NCBI GenBank assembly: GCA_024742655.1
Contig: JANSYB010000002.1
Span: forward strand, 1-17,340
Length of the DNA: 17,340 nt
Source of the DNA: Paracoccaceae bacterium
Lineage (GTDB): Bacteria; Pseudomonadota; Alphaproteobacteria; Rhodobacterales; Rhodobacteraceae
Reading direction: 5' to 3'
Shown here: piece by piece, positions 7,864 through 15,726 of the stretch
Layout of the letters: every line of letters starts with the position of its first letter
Position numbering within the stretch: position 1 is the stretch's first letter
The notes under the pieces: generated by a model
What the model saw: the letters and a program-made list of their open reading frames with translations, nothing else
What the model was told of the DNA's origin: nothing
Database searches by the model: none
Made by a program: the position numbers and the translations under genes

Positions 7864-8970
7864 ATGATCCAGAATCCATATCATAACAAGACGCTGCAGT
7901 GGCTGTTCTATCTTGTCGTTTTCGCGCTCCTGGGGGCGGTGCCCCTGATATCGGACGATGCGTTCTTGCTGAACCAGCTGGCGATTTACGGTGTCTACGG
8001 AATGCTCGCTGTCTCGATCAGCCTGTGCTGGGGCAGCGGTGGCATCCTGAACATGGGCCAGGGCATTGCCTTCGGGCTGGGGGCCTACTGCATGGCGATG
8101 ACCATGCAGATGCAAACCCAGGCCGAGGGCACGATCCCGCCTTTCATGCTCAACAACGGGCTCGATGCCCTGCCATGGATCTGGCAGCCGTTCCAGGACA
8201 CGACCACGGGCATCATACTGGCGCTCTTGATCCCAACAGCGTTTTACCTGATCTTTGGCGGGGTCATGTTCACGGCGCGCGTGTCGGGCCCGTTCTTTGC
8301 CATCATGACGCTGGCCACGCTTAGCGCGTTCGCCACCATCTTCGTGGATCTGCAACCCTACACAAACGGCGTGAACGGTATTTCGCCCCCCGGTTCGCTG
8401 AATCTGGGCGAGACGGAGATCGACCCCTATTCCAGCGGCGCCTACTGGTTCGTCTTTGCCTTGTTGGTGGCCTGCACGGTCGCGGCGAAGCTCATCAATC
8501 AAAGCCGGTTCGGCCTGATCGTGCGCGCCCTCAAGGATGATCCCGAACGCGTCCGGTTCCTGGGCTACAACGTCGCGATATACGAAACACTGGTCTACGC
8601 CCTTTCCGGTCTGATCGCGGCGATCGCGGGTTGCTGCTTTGCGGTGCTCACGCAATATGTCTCGCCCGCGCAGTTCGAAGTCGGCTTCTCGATCTCGATC
8701 GTGATCTGGGTCGCGCTTGGTGGCCGCAACTCTCTGATATGGGCGATGTTCGGGGCTTTCACGGTTCAGGGCGCGCAAAGCTATGTCGGTGATCAGTTCC
8801 TGAGCACGTGGATCCTGATCCTTGGCTTCTCGTTCATCCTTGTGGTGCGGTTCCTGCCCGGCGGCTTTGCGGGCCTGGTCGAAACCATCCTTGGCCGCGC
8901 GGCCAAGCCCGAGATGGGCGCCGATACCGCCAACCTTGAATTCAGCGACGCGAAAGAGGTGGCGAAATGA
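7864..8970 (+). CDS. ABC transporter permease, UrtC/FmdF (LivM) type
   Basis: The 368-residue product is a LivM-family permease. The segment SISLCWGSGGILNMGQGIAFGLGAYCMAM (in short, GGILNMGQG) at about residues 52-80 is diagnostic for UrtC-type proteins. A further contact loop, VRALKDDPERVRFLGYN, precedes the last membrane segments, and a C-terminal tail of about 30 hydrophilic residues extends into the cytoplasm. It forms the transmembrane channel with the LivH-type permease. The stop overlaps the next start as ATGA, so translation of permease and first ATPase is coupled. The ATG at 7864 is preceded by a weak purine-rich AAAGAAA. Confidence 0.92.
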   Translation: MIQNPYHNKTLQWLFYLVVFALLGAVPLISDDAFLLNQLAIYGVYGMLAVSISLCWGSGGILNMGQGIAFGLGAYCMAMTMQMQTQAEGTIPPFMLNNGLDALPWIWQPFQDTTTGIILALLIPTAFYLIFGGVMFTARVSGPFFAIMTLATLSAFATIFVDLQPYTNGVNGISPPGSLNLGETEIDPYSSGAYWFVFALLVACTVAAKLINQSRFGLIVRALKDDPERVRFLGYNVAIYETLVYALSGLIAAIAGCCFAVLTQYVSPAQFEVGFSISIVIWVALGGRNSLIWAMFGAFTVQGAQSYVGDQFLSTWILILGFSFILVVRFLPGGFAGLVETILGRAAKPEMGADTANLEFSDAKEVAK

Positions 8971-9716
8971 TCGGCGGTTTTTTCAAGATCGACAACATCG
9001 AGAAAAGCTTTGGCGGCAACAAGGTCATCAACGGTTTCAGCCTCGATGTGGCGGAGAACACGCTGCAATGCCTGGTCGGGCCGAACGGGGCCGGCAAGAC
9101 CACCATGATCGACCTGATCAGTGGCCGCCAGAAACCCGACGCCGGCAAGGTCTATCTCAATGGCGATGATATCACCGGTTGGGGAGAGCATGAGATTTCG
9201 CGCAAGGGCATCGGGCGCAAGTTCCAGATCCCCGCCGTTCTCAAGGGGCTGTCCGTGCGGGAAAACCTGGAGGTTGCCTACAGCCGCGAAGTCAATGCGC
9301 TGCGCAACATGTTTTCCATGCGGGCAAGGGGATGCGCGGAGCAGCTCGACGAGATTTCCCGGCAGGTGCGTTTGACCAAGCGCCTGGATGTCGAGGCGGG
9401 GCTTTTGTCTCACGGGGAAACCCAGTGGCTCGAGATCGGGATGGTGCTCATGCAGGATCCCGCGATCCTGCTGCTGGACGAACCTGTCGCCGGCATGACC
9501 GAGAACGAGATCGGCCTGACCGTCGACATCCTAAACAAGCTCAAACGCACCCACACGATCATCCTTGTCGAGCATGACATGGGCTTCGTGCGCAAGATCG
9601 CGGACGTGGTCACCGTGCTCCACATGGGCGCGCTGCTGGCGCAGGGCAGCATCGAGGACATCGAAAAGGACGAGCGCGTGCGCGCTGTCTATCTTGGCAC
9701 GGAGGACACACACTGA
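8967..9716 (+). CDS. ABC transporter ATPase, UrtD type
   Basis: The 249-residue product is an ATP-binding subunit. Walker A is GPNGAGKT at residues 38-45 and the Walker B Asp-Glu pair is 171-172 in LLLDEPVAGM. The ABC signature is the variant LSHGE at 147-151 followed by QWLEIGM; this LSHGxxQWLEIGM form is characteristic of UrtD and distinguishes it from LivG, which has LSxGQ. It energises import through the two upstream permeases. The start overlaps the permease stop by four bases and its own stop overlaps the next start (TGATG), both signs of a tight operon. Confidence 0.93.
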   Translation: MIGGFFKIDNIEKSFGGNKVINGFSLDVAENTLQCLVGPNGAGKTTMIDLISGRQKPDAGKVYLNGDDITGWGEHEISRKGIGRKFQIPAVLKGLSVRENLEVAYSREVNALRNMFSMRARGCAEQLDEISRQVRLTKRLDVEAGLLSHGETQWLEIGMVLMQDPAILLLDEPVAGMTENEIGLTVDILNKLKRTHTIILVEHDMGFVRKIADVVTVLHMGALLAQGSIEDIEKDERVRAVYLGTEDTH

Positions 9717-10414
9717 TGCTTCTGCGATTGGATACGGTGTCGTCGTTCTATGGACGCACACAGATTTTGCGAGACATCGATTTCGGCGTGACCAATGGCT
9801 CTTGCATGTGTGTGCTGGGGCGGAACGGCGTGGGCAAGACCACCCTTTTGCGCACGATCATGGGCCTTGTCGACAAGATGACAGGCACGATGACAGTCTC
9901 GGACACGAACCTGACCAGGGCGCGCACCGATGAACGGGCGAAATACGGTCTGGGATACGTGCCGCAGGGGCGCCAGATTCTGGGCAATTTCACGGTGCGC
10001 GAGAATATCCTGCTGGGCACCTTCGCCAAGACGGGGCGCAACGGAAAAGTGCCGGACATCTGCCTGGACCTGTTTCCCTATCTTGCCGAAAACCTCAACC
10101 GCCGCGCCGGTGAGCTGTCAGGTGGTCAGCAACAACAACTGGCGATTTCACGCGCGCTTGCGGTCGATCCGCAAATCCTGCTGCTCGATGAGCCCACCGA
10201 GGGCATCCAGCCCAACATCGTGGCCGAGATCGGGGAAACCCTGCGCATGCTCAACAAGAAGATGGGCATCAGCATGATCCTGTCAGAGCAGCATATCAAG
10301 GTGGCCCGCGATCTGGGGGACCAGTTCGTGATGATGGACAACGGGCGCATCGTCGAGTCCGGCGACATTTCCGAACTGACCGACGACATGGTCGACCGCC
10401 ACATGACTGTTTGA
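9716..10414 (+). CDS. ABC transporter ATPase, UrtE type
   Basis: The 232-residue product is the second ATP-binding subunit. Walker A is GRNGVGKT at residues 35-42, the signature is LSGGQ at 134-138 with the run QQQQLAISRAL, and Walker B ends in Asp158-Glu159 in LLLLDEPTEGIQPNI. The phrase DEPTEGIQPNIV is typical of UrtE, and heterodimerisation with the UrtD-type subunit is expected. It begins in the TGATG overlap with the preceding gene and ends 34 bases before the dimethylformamidase-like small subunit gene. No terminator lies between, so importer and enzyme are likely to share a transcript. Confidence 0.93.
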   Translation: MLLRLDTVSSFYGRTQILRDIDFGVTNGSCMCVLGRNGVGKTTLLRTIMGLVDKMTGTMTVSDTNLTRARTDERAKYGLGYVPQGRQILGNFTVRENILLGTFAKTGRNGKVPDICLDLFPYLAENLNRRAGELSGGQQQQLAISRALAVDPQILLLDEPTEGIQPNIVAEIGETLRMLNKKMGISMILSEQHIKVARDLGDQFVMMDNGRIVESGDISELTDDMVDRHMTV

Positions 10415-10448
10415 AGACCAGACCCATTCACAAGCAAGGGAGAAGAAA

Positions 10449-10889
10449 ATGGAATCCATTCCAAAGAAAGGAACGCCGGAGCGCGAAGCGCTCATCAAGG
10501 CGCATCTGGAATGCACGGAGTCGATGAAAGGCGTTGCCGGGTTCTCGATCCTGAAATGCGAAACGCCGGGAGATACGACCGTTGTCTCTGGCGGGGTGCA
10601 TGACGATCCACTGCTGAAGCGTGTTCTGCTGCGCATGCGCGGCGAAAGCATGGCCGGCAAACTCATCATCATCTGCACCGAGGTCGAAAAGGAATGGCGC
10701 ATCGGCCGGCTTTCGGGTGTGCGCGGCGTGCCACCAGAATTTGTCGATGACCGTGTTTTCACCAACGAACAGGACGCGCAGCACGCCATCTTCCTGATGC
10801 GTCTCGACGAACTGCCGGAAACTGCGGGCATGCCCGAGCATTATCAGGAGGGCTGGAAGCGCCGCGACGATAACTGGCCAGTGACCTGA
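10449..10889 (+). CDS. N,N-dimethylformamidase-like small (alpha) subunit
   Basis: The 146-residue product has no signal peptide or membrane segment. It lies directly upstream of the large-subunit gene, as the small subunit does in known dimethylformamidase (DMFase) operons, and has a similar size. The C-terminal half, EWRIGRLSGVRGVPPEF followed by DDRVFTNEQDAQHAIFLMRL, resembles my recollection of the C-terminal part of DmfA1; the N-terminal half is less like it. In characterised DMFase the small subunit packs against the large one and stabilises the assembly, while the active site is in the large subunit. The ATG at 10449 has AAGGGAGAAG upstream. Divergence in the N-terminal half suggests a distinct subfamily. 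Confidence 0.7.
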   Translation: MESIPKKGTPEREALIKAHLECTESMKGVAGFSILKCETPGDTTVVSGGVHDDPLLKRVLLRMRGESMAGKLIIICTEVEKEWRIGRLSGVRGVPPEFVDDRVFTNEQDAQHAIFLMRLDELPETAGMPEHYQEGWKRRDDNWPVT

Positions 10890-10988
10890 TCCGAACCGGA
10901 CTGGGCCAAAGCACATCAAGCAACCGCAAGGGCAGGGGACTGTCACGATGTCAGACCGCCCGCGCGACAGCCACAAGAGGAAAAAACC

Positions 10989-13394
10989 ATGTCTGCAGCT
11001 ATGCGACTTGCCGGCTATGCCGACACTTTCGGGGTGCATCCCGGGGGAACCATCAAATTCATGATCAATTGCGACGGCCCGAAGGAATTCAAGGCCGAGA
11101 TTGTCCAGATGATCAACGGGGACACGAACCCACGCGGACCCGGCTTTATCGAAAAGCCGGTGCCGGGCGGGCTGAACATCACGGTTCCCGGCCGCAAGCA
11201 GGTGATCCACAGCGGATCCTACGGCTACGTGCCCGATTGCAAGCAATTGCGCGTCGAGAGCTTCACGCTTCAGTGCTGGATCTGGCCGACCGCACCCAAG
11301 ACACATCCCAAGTACTGGAAGCACGGCGCCCAGGCCCTTGTCACCAAGTGGAGCGACGGCAAGGGGTACGGCCTTTTCATCAATGAAAAGGGCCATGTCG
11401 AGGTGCGGGTGAATGGCGTCTGTCTCGAAAGCCCCGAACCCGTGCGCGATCACGCCTGGCATTTCGTGGCCGCCACCTATGATGCCGCAAGCGGTGAGCT
11501 GATCCTCTATCACGAGCCGCAGGTGCATTACGCGCTCGATCCGGTGATCCCGCCCGTGTCCAAGACGATTTCGGAAAAGATCGAGCATCTGCCGATCCCC
11601 GCCGCCGTCGCGGCCTTTACCGAAGGCCTGTCGGACGATCCGACCGCGCAATCCTCGGTGCCCGCCGGTGTCGTTCTGGCCGGGAAATACAACGGCAAGA
11701 TCGAGGCCCCGCGCATCTGTTCGGTGGCGCTGTCGCGGCAGGACATTGAAACGATGAAACTGGGCGCGCAATCGGGCCTGACCGAGCGGCGCAACTCCGG
11801 CCCGACCGGACCCTTGTCCGAGGTGATCGTCGCGGCCTGGGATTTCTCGCATGGGATCGACACGATCAAGGGCAAGGATTTCGGCCCCTATCGGCTTGAC
11901 CTCGAATTCGTGAACCTGCCGACCCGTGGCATGACCGGCCACAACTGGGGCGGCACCGTGTTCGATTGGAAGGAAGCGCCCAAGGAATACGCCGCGATCA
12001 GTTTTCACGACGACGATATCGACGATGCCCGCTGGGAGGTCGATTTCGAATGGCAGGTGCCCGCCGACTGCAAAAGCCGCTCCTACGCGGCCAAGCTGAC
12101 GACGGAAGACGGCGACGAGGATTACGTGCCGTTCTGGGTCGTGCCCGAGATCGGCAAGGAACAGTCCAAGATTGCCTTCATGGTGCCGACGATCAGCTAC
12201 ATGGCCTATGCCAACGAACATGTGGCCTGTAACGCGGGCGCGGCGGAGCTGTTCATCTACCGCGTGCCAATCATGCAGCATCAGAACATGTTCCTGGCCG
12301 AACACCGGGAATACGGTGGCTCGATCTATGACACCCATACCGACGGCACCGGGATCTGTTTTTCGTCGCGCTTGCGCCCGATCCTCAGCAACCGGCCCAA
12401 GTACGACCACTTCCTGGCCCAGGCCCCGTGGCAATATCCGGCGGATCTGCATCTGATATACTGGTTGGAAACCATGGGTTACGAGTATGATTGCATCACC
12501 GATGAAGACATTACGTATGACGGGCTTGCGCGCCTTGAAAACTACAATGTCATCATCACCGGATCACACCCCGAACATAACTCGGGCACGCAACTCGATG
12601 CGCTGCACAACTACACGCAGCGCGGCGGCCGTCTGATGTATATGGGGGCCGATGCGTGGTACTGGGTGCATTCCTACCACCCCGCCTACGAGGACAAGGG
12701 GCGCGGCGTCATCACCGAGATGCGACGCTGCGAATCCGGCATCCGCACATGGCGCGCCGATCCGGGTGAATACTATCACGCGGGCACCGGCGAACTGGGT
12801 GGCATGTGGCGTTTCCGGGGTCGCTACCTGCATTCGGTGGCGGGCGTGGGGATGTCGTCCGAAGGTTTCGACGTCTCCAGCTATTTCTCCCGCACCCCCG
12901 AAAGCGACAACCCGCGTGTGTCCTGGGCGTTCGAGGGGATCGAGTACGACGAGAAACTGGGCAATTTCGGCCTTGTGGGCGGTGGTGCCGCCGGTCTGGA
13001 ACTCGACATTGTCGATTTCACGCTCGGCTCTCCGCCACATACCCTGACGGTGGCAACTTCGGCCGGTCGTCATACCGAGGCCTATCTCCTGGTGACCGAG
13101 GATTTCGGCTTCAACCAGCAGGGCCTTGACGGCACGACACATCCGCGTGTGCGGGGTGATATCGCCTTCCACGAGACCCCGAACGGGGGGGCGTGTTTCT
13201 CCTTCTCGTCGATCGCATATTGCGGCTCTCTGCCTTGGAACAACTGCGACAACAATATCTCGAAGTTGACCAAGAACGTGCTGGACCACTTCATGGTCGA
13301 TGGCCCGCTGCCATCCGCGCCCGAGTCCGAGATCCGCGCGCGCGGCCGCGCGGATGGCGACCCCGCCAACCCTGATCTGATCCCGGCCGAGTAA
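10989..13394 (+). CDS. N,N-dimethylformamidase-like large (beta) subunit, mononuclear-iron amidohydrolase
   Basis: The 801-residue product matches DMFase large subunits in length and domain order. A LamG/concanavalin-like domain lies at about residues 85-180 (SFTLQCWIWP to DHAWHFVAATYDA), followed by the catalytic C-terminal DMFase domain. DMFase from Paracoccus hydrolyses dimethylformamide to formate and dimethylamine with a mononuclear iron held by two Tyr and one Glu. Equivalent residues appear present: Tyr407 in SYMAYAN, Tyr447 in SIYDTHTDG and Glu529 in GSHPEH, with His527 beside it. The Tyr407-to-Glu529 spacing of 122 equals the spacing I recall for the Paracoccus ligands (399 and 521). 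No signal peptide, so cytoplasmic. The ATG at 10989 follows AAGAGGAAAAAA; an alternative ATG at 11001 would remove four residues. The true substrate may be another N-alkyl amide or urea derivative. Confidence 0.85.
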   Translation: MSAAMRLAGYADTFGVHPGGTIKFMINCDGPKEFKAEIVQMINGDTNPRGPGFIEKPVPGGLNITVPGRKQVIHSGSYGYVPDCKQLRVESFTLQCWIWPTAPKTHPKYWKHGAQALVTKWSDGKGYGLFINEKGHVEVRVNGVCLESPEPVRDHAWHFVAATYDAASGELILYHEPQVHYALDPVIPPVSKTISEKIEHLPIPAAVAAFTEGLSDDPTAQSSVPAGVVLAGKYNGKIEAPRICSVALSRQDIETMKLGAQSGLTERRNSGPTGPLSEVIVAAWDFSHGIDTIKGKDFGPYRLDLEFVNLPTRGMTGHNWGGTVFDWKEAPKEYAAISFHDDDIDDARWEVDFEWQVPADCKSRSYAAKLTTEDGDEDYVPFWVVPEIGKEQSKIAFMVPTISYMAYANEHVACNAGAAELFIYRVPIMQHQNMFLAEHREYGGSIYDTHTDGTGICFSSRLRPILSNRPKYDHFLAQAPWQYPADLHLIYWLETMGYEYDCITDEDITYDGLARLENYNVIITGSHPEHNSGTQLDALHNYTQRGGRLMYMGADAWYWVHSYHPAYEDKGRGVITEMRRCESGIRTWRADPGEYYHAGTGELGGMWRFRGRYLHSVAGVGMSSEGFDVSSYFSRTPESDNPRVSWAFEGIEYDEKLGNFGLVGGGAAGLELDIVDFTLGSPPHTLTVATSAGRHTEAYLLVTEDFGFNQQGLDGTTHPRVRGDIAFHETPNGGACFSFSSIAYCGSLPWNNCDNNISKLTKNVLDHFMVDGPLPSAPESEIRARGRADGDPANPDLIPAE

Positions 13395-13404
13395 CGCAAC
13401 ACGT

Positions 13405-13429
13405 GGGCCGGCGCTACGTGCGCCGGCCC
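13405..13429 (+). repeat. Intercistronic hairpin after the large-subunit gene
   Basis: A perfect 10-bp GC-rich stem pairs GGGCCGGCGC (13405-13414) with GCGCCGGCCC (13420-13429) around TACGT. It starts ten bases after the large-subunit stop and has no T run. It could stabilise the upstream enzyme message or attenuate the accessory genes that follow; a rho-independent terminator is less likely. Confidence 0.7.
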
Positions 13430-13470
13430 CGATCCAAGGCTTTCAGATTCATCACAAACCGGAGGCTGTC

Positions 13471-14577
13471 ATGGTGCGCCGACCAGACCTTGGCTATCAC
13501 GACGAGGGCTTGAACCTGAGCGATCCGCGCGTGTTCGACACGGTGCGCCGCCCCTTTGGCAATGCAACCACCCTGCCACCGGTTGCCTATCGTTCGCTTC
13601 AGTTTCTCTATCTCGAGGACGAGGCCGTCTGGACGCGGGAATGGGTCTGTGTGGGCACGCTCCACGAGATCCCGGGCGAGGGCGATATCCTGCCCTTTAC
13701 CCTTGGCTATCACGGTGTGCACGTTCAGCGCATGGAGGATGGCAACCTCGAAGGACGCTTCAACATGGCCCAGCATGGCGGGTGCCGGATGGTGCCGACG
13801 CAATGCCAGCAGGGCGAGCGGACGCGTTGTTCCTTCACCTCCTGCGGATACAGTCGCGATCGGGGCCCGATCTCCCAGGTGGAGGGGCAGGACGATACCC
13901 GAACCAAGTACCAGTATCTGGGCCTTCGGCCCGAACGCCTGCATCCTGTGCATGTGGCACAGGTTGGCAACATGCTGTTTTTGAACATCGATCCGGGTGG
14001 CGCAGACACCGATCTGACACGTGACCTGACCCTGCCCCCGCCGGTCATGCGCAAGGATGCGACGCGCGCGCATCGCCAATGGCTTGAATGCGACGGCAAC
14101 TGGAAATTCTCGGGCCAGATGCTCGCACGCTCGGACGAGATGCTGGCCTCTTCGGATCGCGTCATGCAGGGCCGCAGAACCGCATCCGACGGCTCACCGA
14201 TCGCGGTTCAGTGGATTTTTCCAAACCTCATCCTGCTGACCCAAGGCGCCGAAACCTGCACGATCACGCTACAGCATACGGCGATCACGAAAACCCTGTT
14301 CCGTGTCGAGATCCTGTCGGATGGCGCGCTGGACGCAGATCGCCTGGCGTTCTGGCAGTCGGAACTGACCTGCGCCGGGGCCGGGGCCGAGGCCCTGCAG
14401 GGCGCCATTCCAGCCAGCGCATCCCTTGATGCGGCCCCGGATAACGCTGCCGGCGGCAAACAGGATCAGATCGCGGCGTGGTGGGCGCAGATCGCGCTCG
14501 TTTCTCGCTTTGAACAGATGCCGCACGTGGCCAGCGACATCCCGATTTTCCGCAACGTGGAGCATTACCTGATATGA
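13471..14577 (+). CDS. Degenerate Rieske-type ring-hydroxylating oxygenase alpha-subunit-like protein
   Basis: The 368-residue product has the fold signature of Rieske non-haem iron oxygenases: a W-x-C-V-G-x-x-x-EIPGEGD segment at about residues 56-72, then the cluster-binding region, then GNWKF at about 209 where the catalytic domain begins. The cluster ligands are not intact. Where CxH is expected the protein has Ala100-Gln-His102, and where CxxH is expected it has Cys125-Gly-Tyr-Ser128. The two histidines that hold catalytic iron after NWK are replaced by Glu223 and Ser228. It is therefore unlikely to be a working oxygenase. Four cysteines (105, 112, 120, 125) and His102 lie close together and might form another metal site. 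The ATG at 13471 has GGAGG five bases before it; the stop overlaps the Sel1 gene start (ATGA). A structural or assembly role for the enzyme upstream is a guess. Confidence 0.75.
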   Translation: MVRRPDLGYHDEGLNLSDPRVFDTVRRPFGNATTLPPVAYRSLQFLYLEDEAVWTREWVCVGTLHEIPGEGDILPFTLGYHGVHVQRMEDGNLEGRFNMAQHGGCRMVPTQCQQGERTRCSFTSCGYSRDRGPISQVEGQDDTRTKYQYLGLRPERLHPVHVAQVGNMLFLNIDPGGADTDLTRDLTLPPPVMRKDATRAHRQWLECDGNWKFSGQMLARSDEMLASSDRVMQGRRTASDGSPIAVQWIFPNLILLTQGAETCTITLQHTAITKTLFRVEILSDGALDADRLAFWQSELTCAGAGAEALQGAIPASASLDAAPDNAAGGKQDQIAAWWAQIALVSRFEQMPHVASDIPIFRNVEHYLI

Positions 14578-15281
14578 CCGATCTTTCCCTGCAAGAGCCT
14601 TCGGGCGCGATTGGCGGCACCCTCACGGATGGGGTGGCCTGTTACGAGGCCGGCCAGTTCGAGGCCGCCTACGACATCTTTCACAGATGCGCCGAGAGAG
14701 GCGATGCGACCGCCTGGTTCTGGCTTTCGGTCATGCACATGAACGGCGATGGTGTCGCGGTCGACAAACAGACGGGCTTCAAGTGCTGTCTCAAGGCGGC
14801 CGACATGGGCAGCGTTCAGGCGCAGACCAACCTTGGCGTGATGTACATCCAGGGCGACGGGGTGGCCCAAGATGCGCAAACCGGCCTGAGCTGGCTGTGC
14901 CGTGCCGCCGATGCCGGTGATACCGGTGCGCAGTTCAATGCAGCCACGTTGCTGTCGGCGGGCAAGGTCGTCGAGAAAGACCTCGAAACCGCCGCCAAGT
15001 ATTACCAGATGGCCGCGGAAAGCGGGTATTTCCCGGCACAGGCGCGGCTCGGCTTCAGCTACCGCAACGGGTTTGGCGTGACCAAGGACCGTCACAAGGC
15101 CTTCCTGTGGCTGACGCTAGCCTCCCAGCACGGTGCGGGCAGTGCGATCAGCATGCTCGAGGGGCTTGTCTCCGAGATGACACCCGATGAGCTGCACCGG
15201 GGCCACCAGATGGTCGAGAAATGGATGCAGGATCATCGCGCCGATACAGCCGATGTGTGTTTCCGCGTGGACACCAATTGA
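14574..15281 (+). CDS. Sel1-repeat (TPR-like) protein
   Basis: The 235-residue product contains about four Sel1-like repeats of 36 residues, near 45-80, 81-116, 117-152 and 153-188. The repeating pattern is A-x-x-x-L-G-x-x-Y-x-x-G-x-G-V-x-x-D-x-x-x-A-x-x-W; clear examples are LGVMYIQGDGVAQD and LGFSYRNGFGVTKD. These alpha-solenoids bind other proteins and act as adaptors or assembly platforms. No signal peptide is visible, so it is probably cytoplasmic, unlike many secreted Sel1 proteins. Its start overlaps the preceding stop as ATGA, so it is translated with the degenerate Rieske protein, which makes that protein its most likely partner. Which complex it serves is unknown. Confidence 0.88.
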   Translation: MTDLSLQEPSGAIGGTLTDGVACYEAGQFEAAYDIFHRCAERGDATAWFWLSVMHMNGDGVAVDKQTGFKCCLKAADMGSVQAQTNLGVMYIQGDGVAQDAQTGLSWLCRAADAGDTGAQFNAATLLSAGKVVEKDLETAAKYYQMAAESGYFPAQARLGFSYRNGFGVTKDRHKAFLWLTLASQHGAGSAISMLEGLVSEMTPDELHRGHQMVEKWMQDHRADTADVCFRVDTN

Positions 15282-15298
15282 CCAGGAGGGGCCCGGTT

Positions 15299-15643
15299 TT
15301 GCGTTTCAGCGTGCAACAGATCAAATACGATTTTCTATATGCCATCAAGGAGTTCGACTCCGATGGTACGCTTTGGGGGTTGATCACATCGCCCTGGCCC
15401 CCGGCCGAGACGCTTACCCGGCTGGGGTGCGACGTTCAGGATTTCATCTACCTCGGCAAGCCGGCAGGCACCGCACGCGCCGCCGAAATCGTCAAGGCGT
15501 ATTTCATTCAACGCTTCGGGGTCGCCGATTCAGGGCGGCTGGAGGAAGGCGGCATCGCTGAATGGGTGATCCTGTTCCGCTCGAAACAAAGCCTTCCGAA
15601 CGAGGCTGACCTGCTGGAACCGGTGAGTTCCGGCAGGGGCTGA
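15299..15643 (+). CDS. Unrecognised 114-residue protein
   Basis: I do not recognise this family. The frame contains no internal ATG. The best start is TTG at 15299, which has a perfect AGGAGG at 15284-15289 nine bases upstream and lies 17 bases after the Sel1 stop; a GTG at 15311 is the alternative. The product begins MRFSVQQIKYDFLYAIKEFD, contains a central Trp/Pro-rich piece (WGLITSPWPP) and a later AEIVKAYFIQRFGV helix, and ends in a hydrophilic tail. It has no signal peptide, membrane segment or cysteine-rich motif apart from a single Cys. Codon use agrees with its neighbours, which supports it being a real gene and the third member of the downstream accessory block. Confidence 0.7.
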   Translation: MRFSVQQIKYDFLYAIKEFDSDGTLWGLITSPWPPAETLTRLGCDVQDFIYLGKPAGTARAAEIVKAYFIQRFGVADSGRLEEGGIAEWVILFRSKQSLPNEADLLEPVSSGRG

Positions 15644-15652
15644 TGGCAGATA

Positions 15653-15697
15653 GTGGCCCCCGAAATCCCTTCGCAAGAAGACAGCGGGGTCACTTTT
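15653..15697 (+). terminator. Possible terminator with nested hairpin
   Basis: GTGGCCCC (15653-15660) pairs with GGGGTCAC (15686-15693), with one G-T wobble, and TTTT follows at 15694-15697. Inside the loop a second small stem, CTTC-GCAA-GAAG (15669-15680), has a GNRA-type tetraloop. The T run is short and the outer loop long, so termination may be partial. It separates the 114-residue gene from the NTF2-like gene. Confidence 0.4.
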
Positions 15698-15726
15698 GAG
15701 AACAACAAAAACTGGGAGGAAAGAAA

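Noticed and set aside
10428..12452. A 674-codon minus-strand frame opposite the DMFase-like genes.
   Set aside because: The plus strand carries well-recognised domains and ligand residues throughout; the minus product is low-complexity and lacks a ribosome site.
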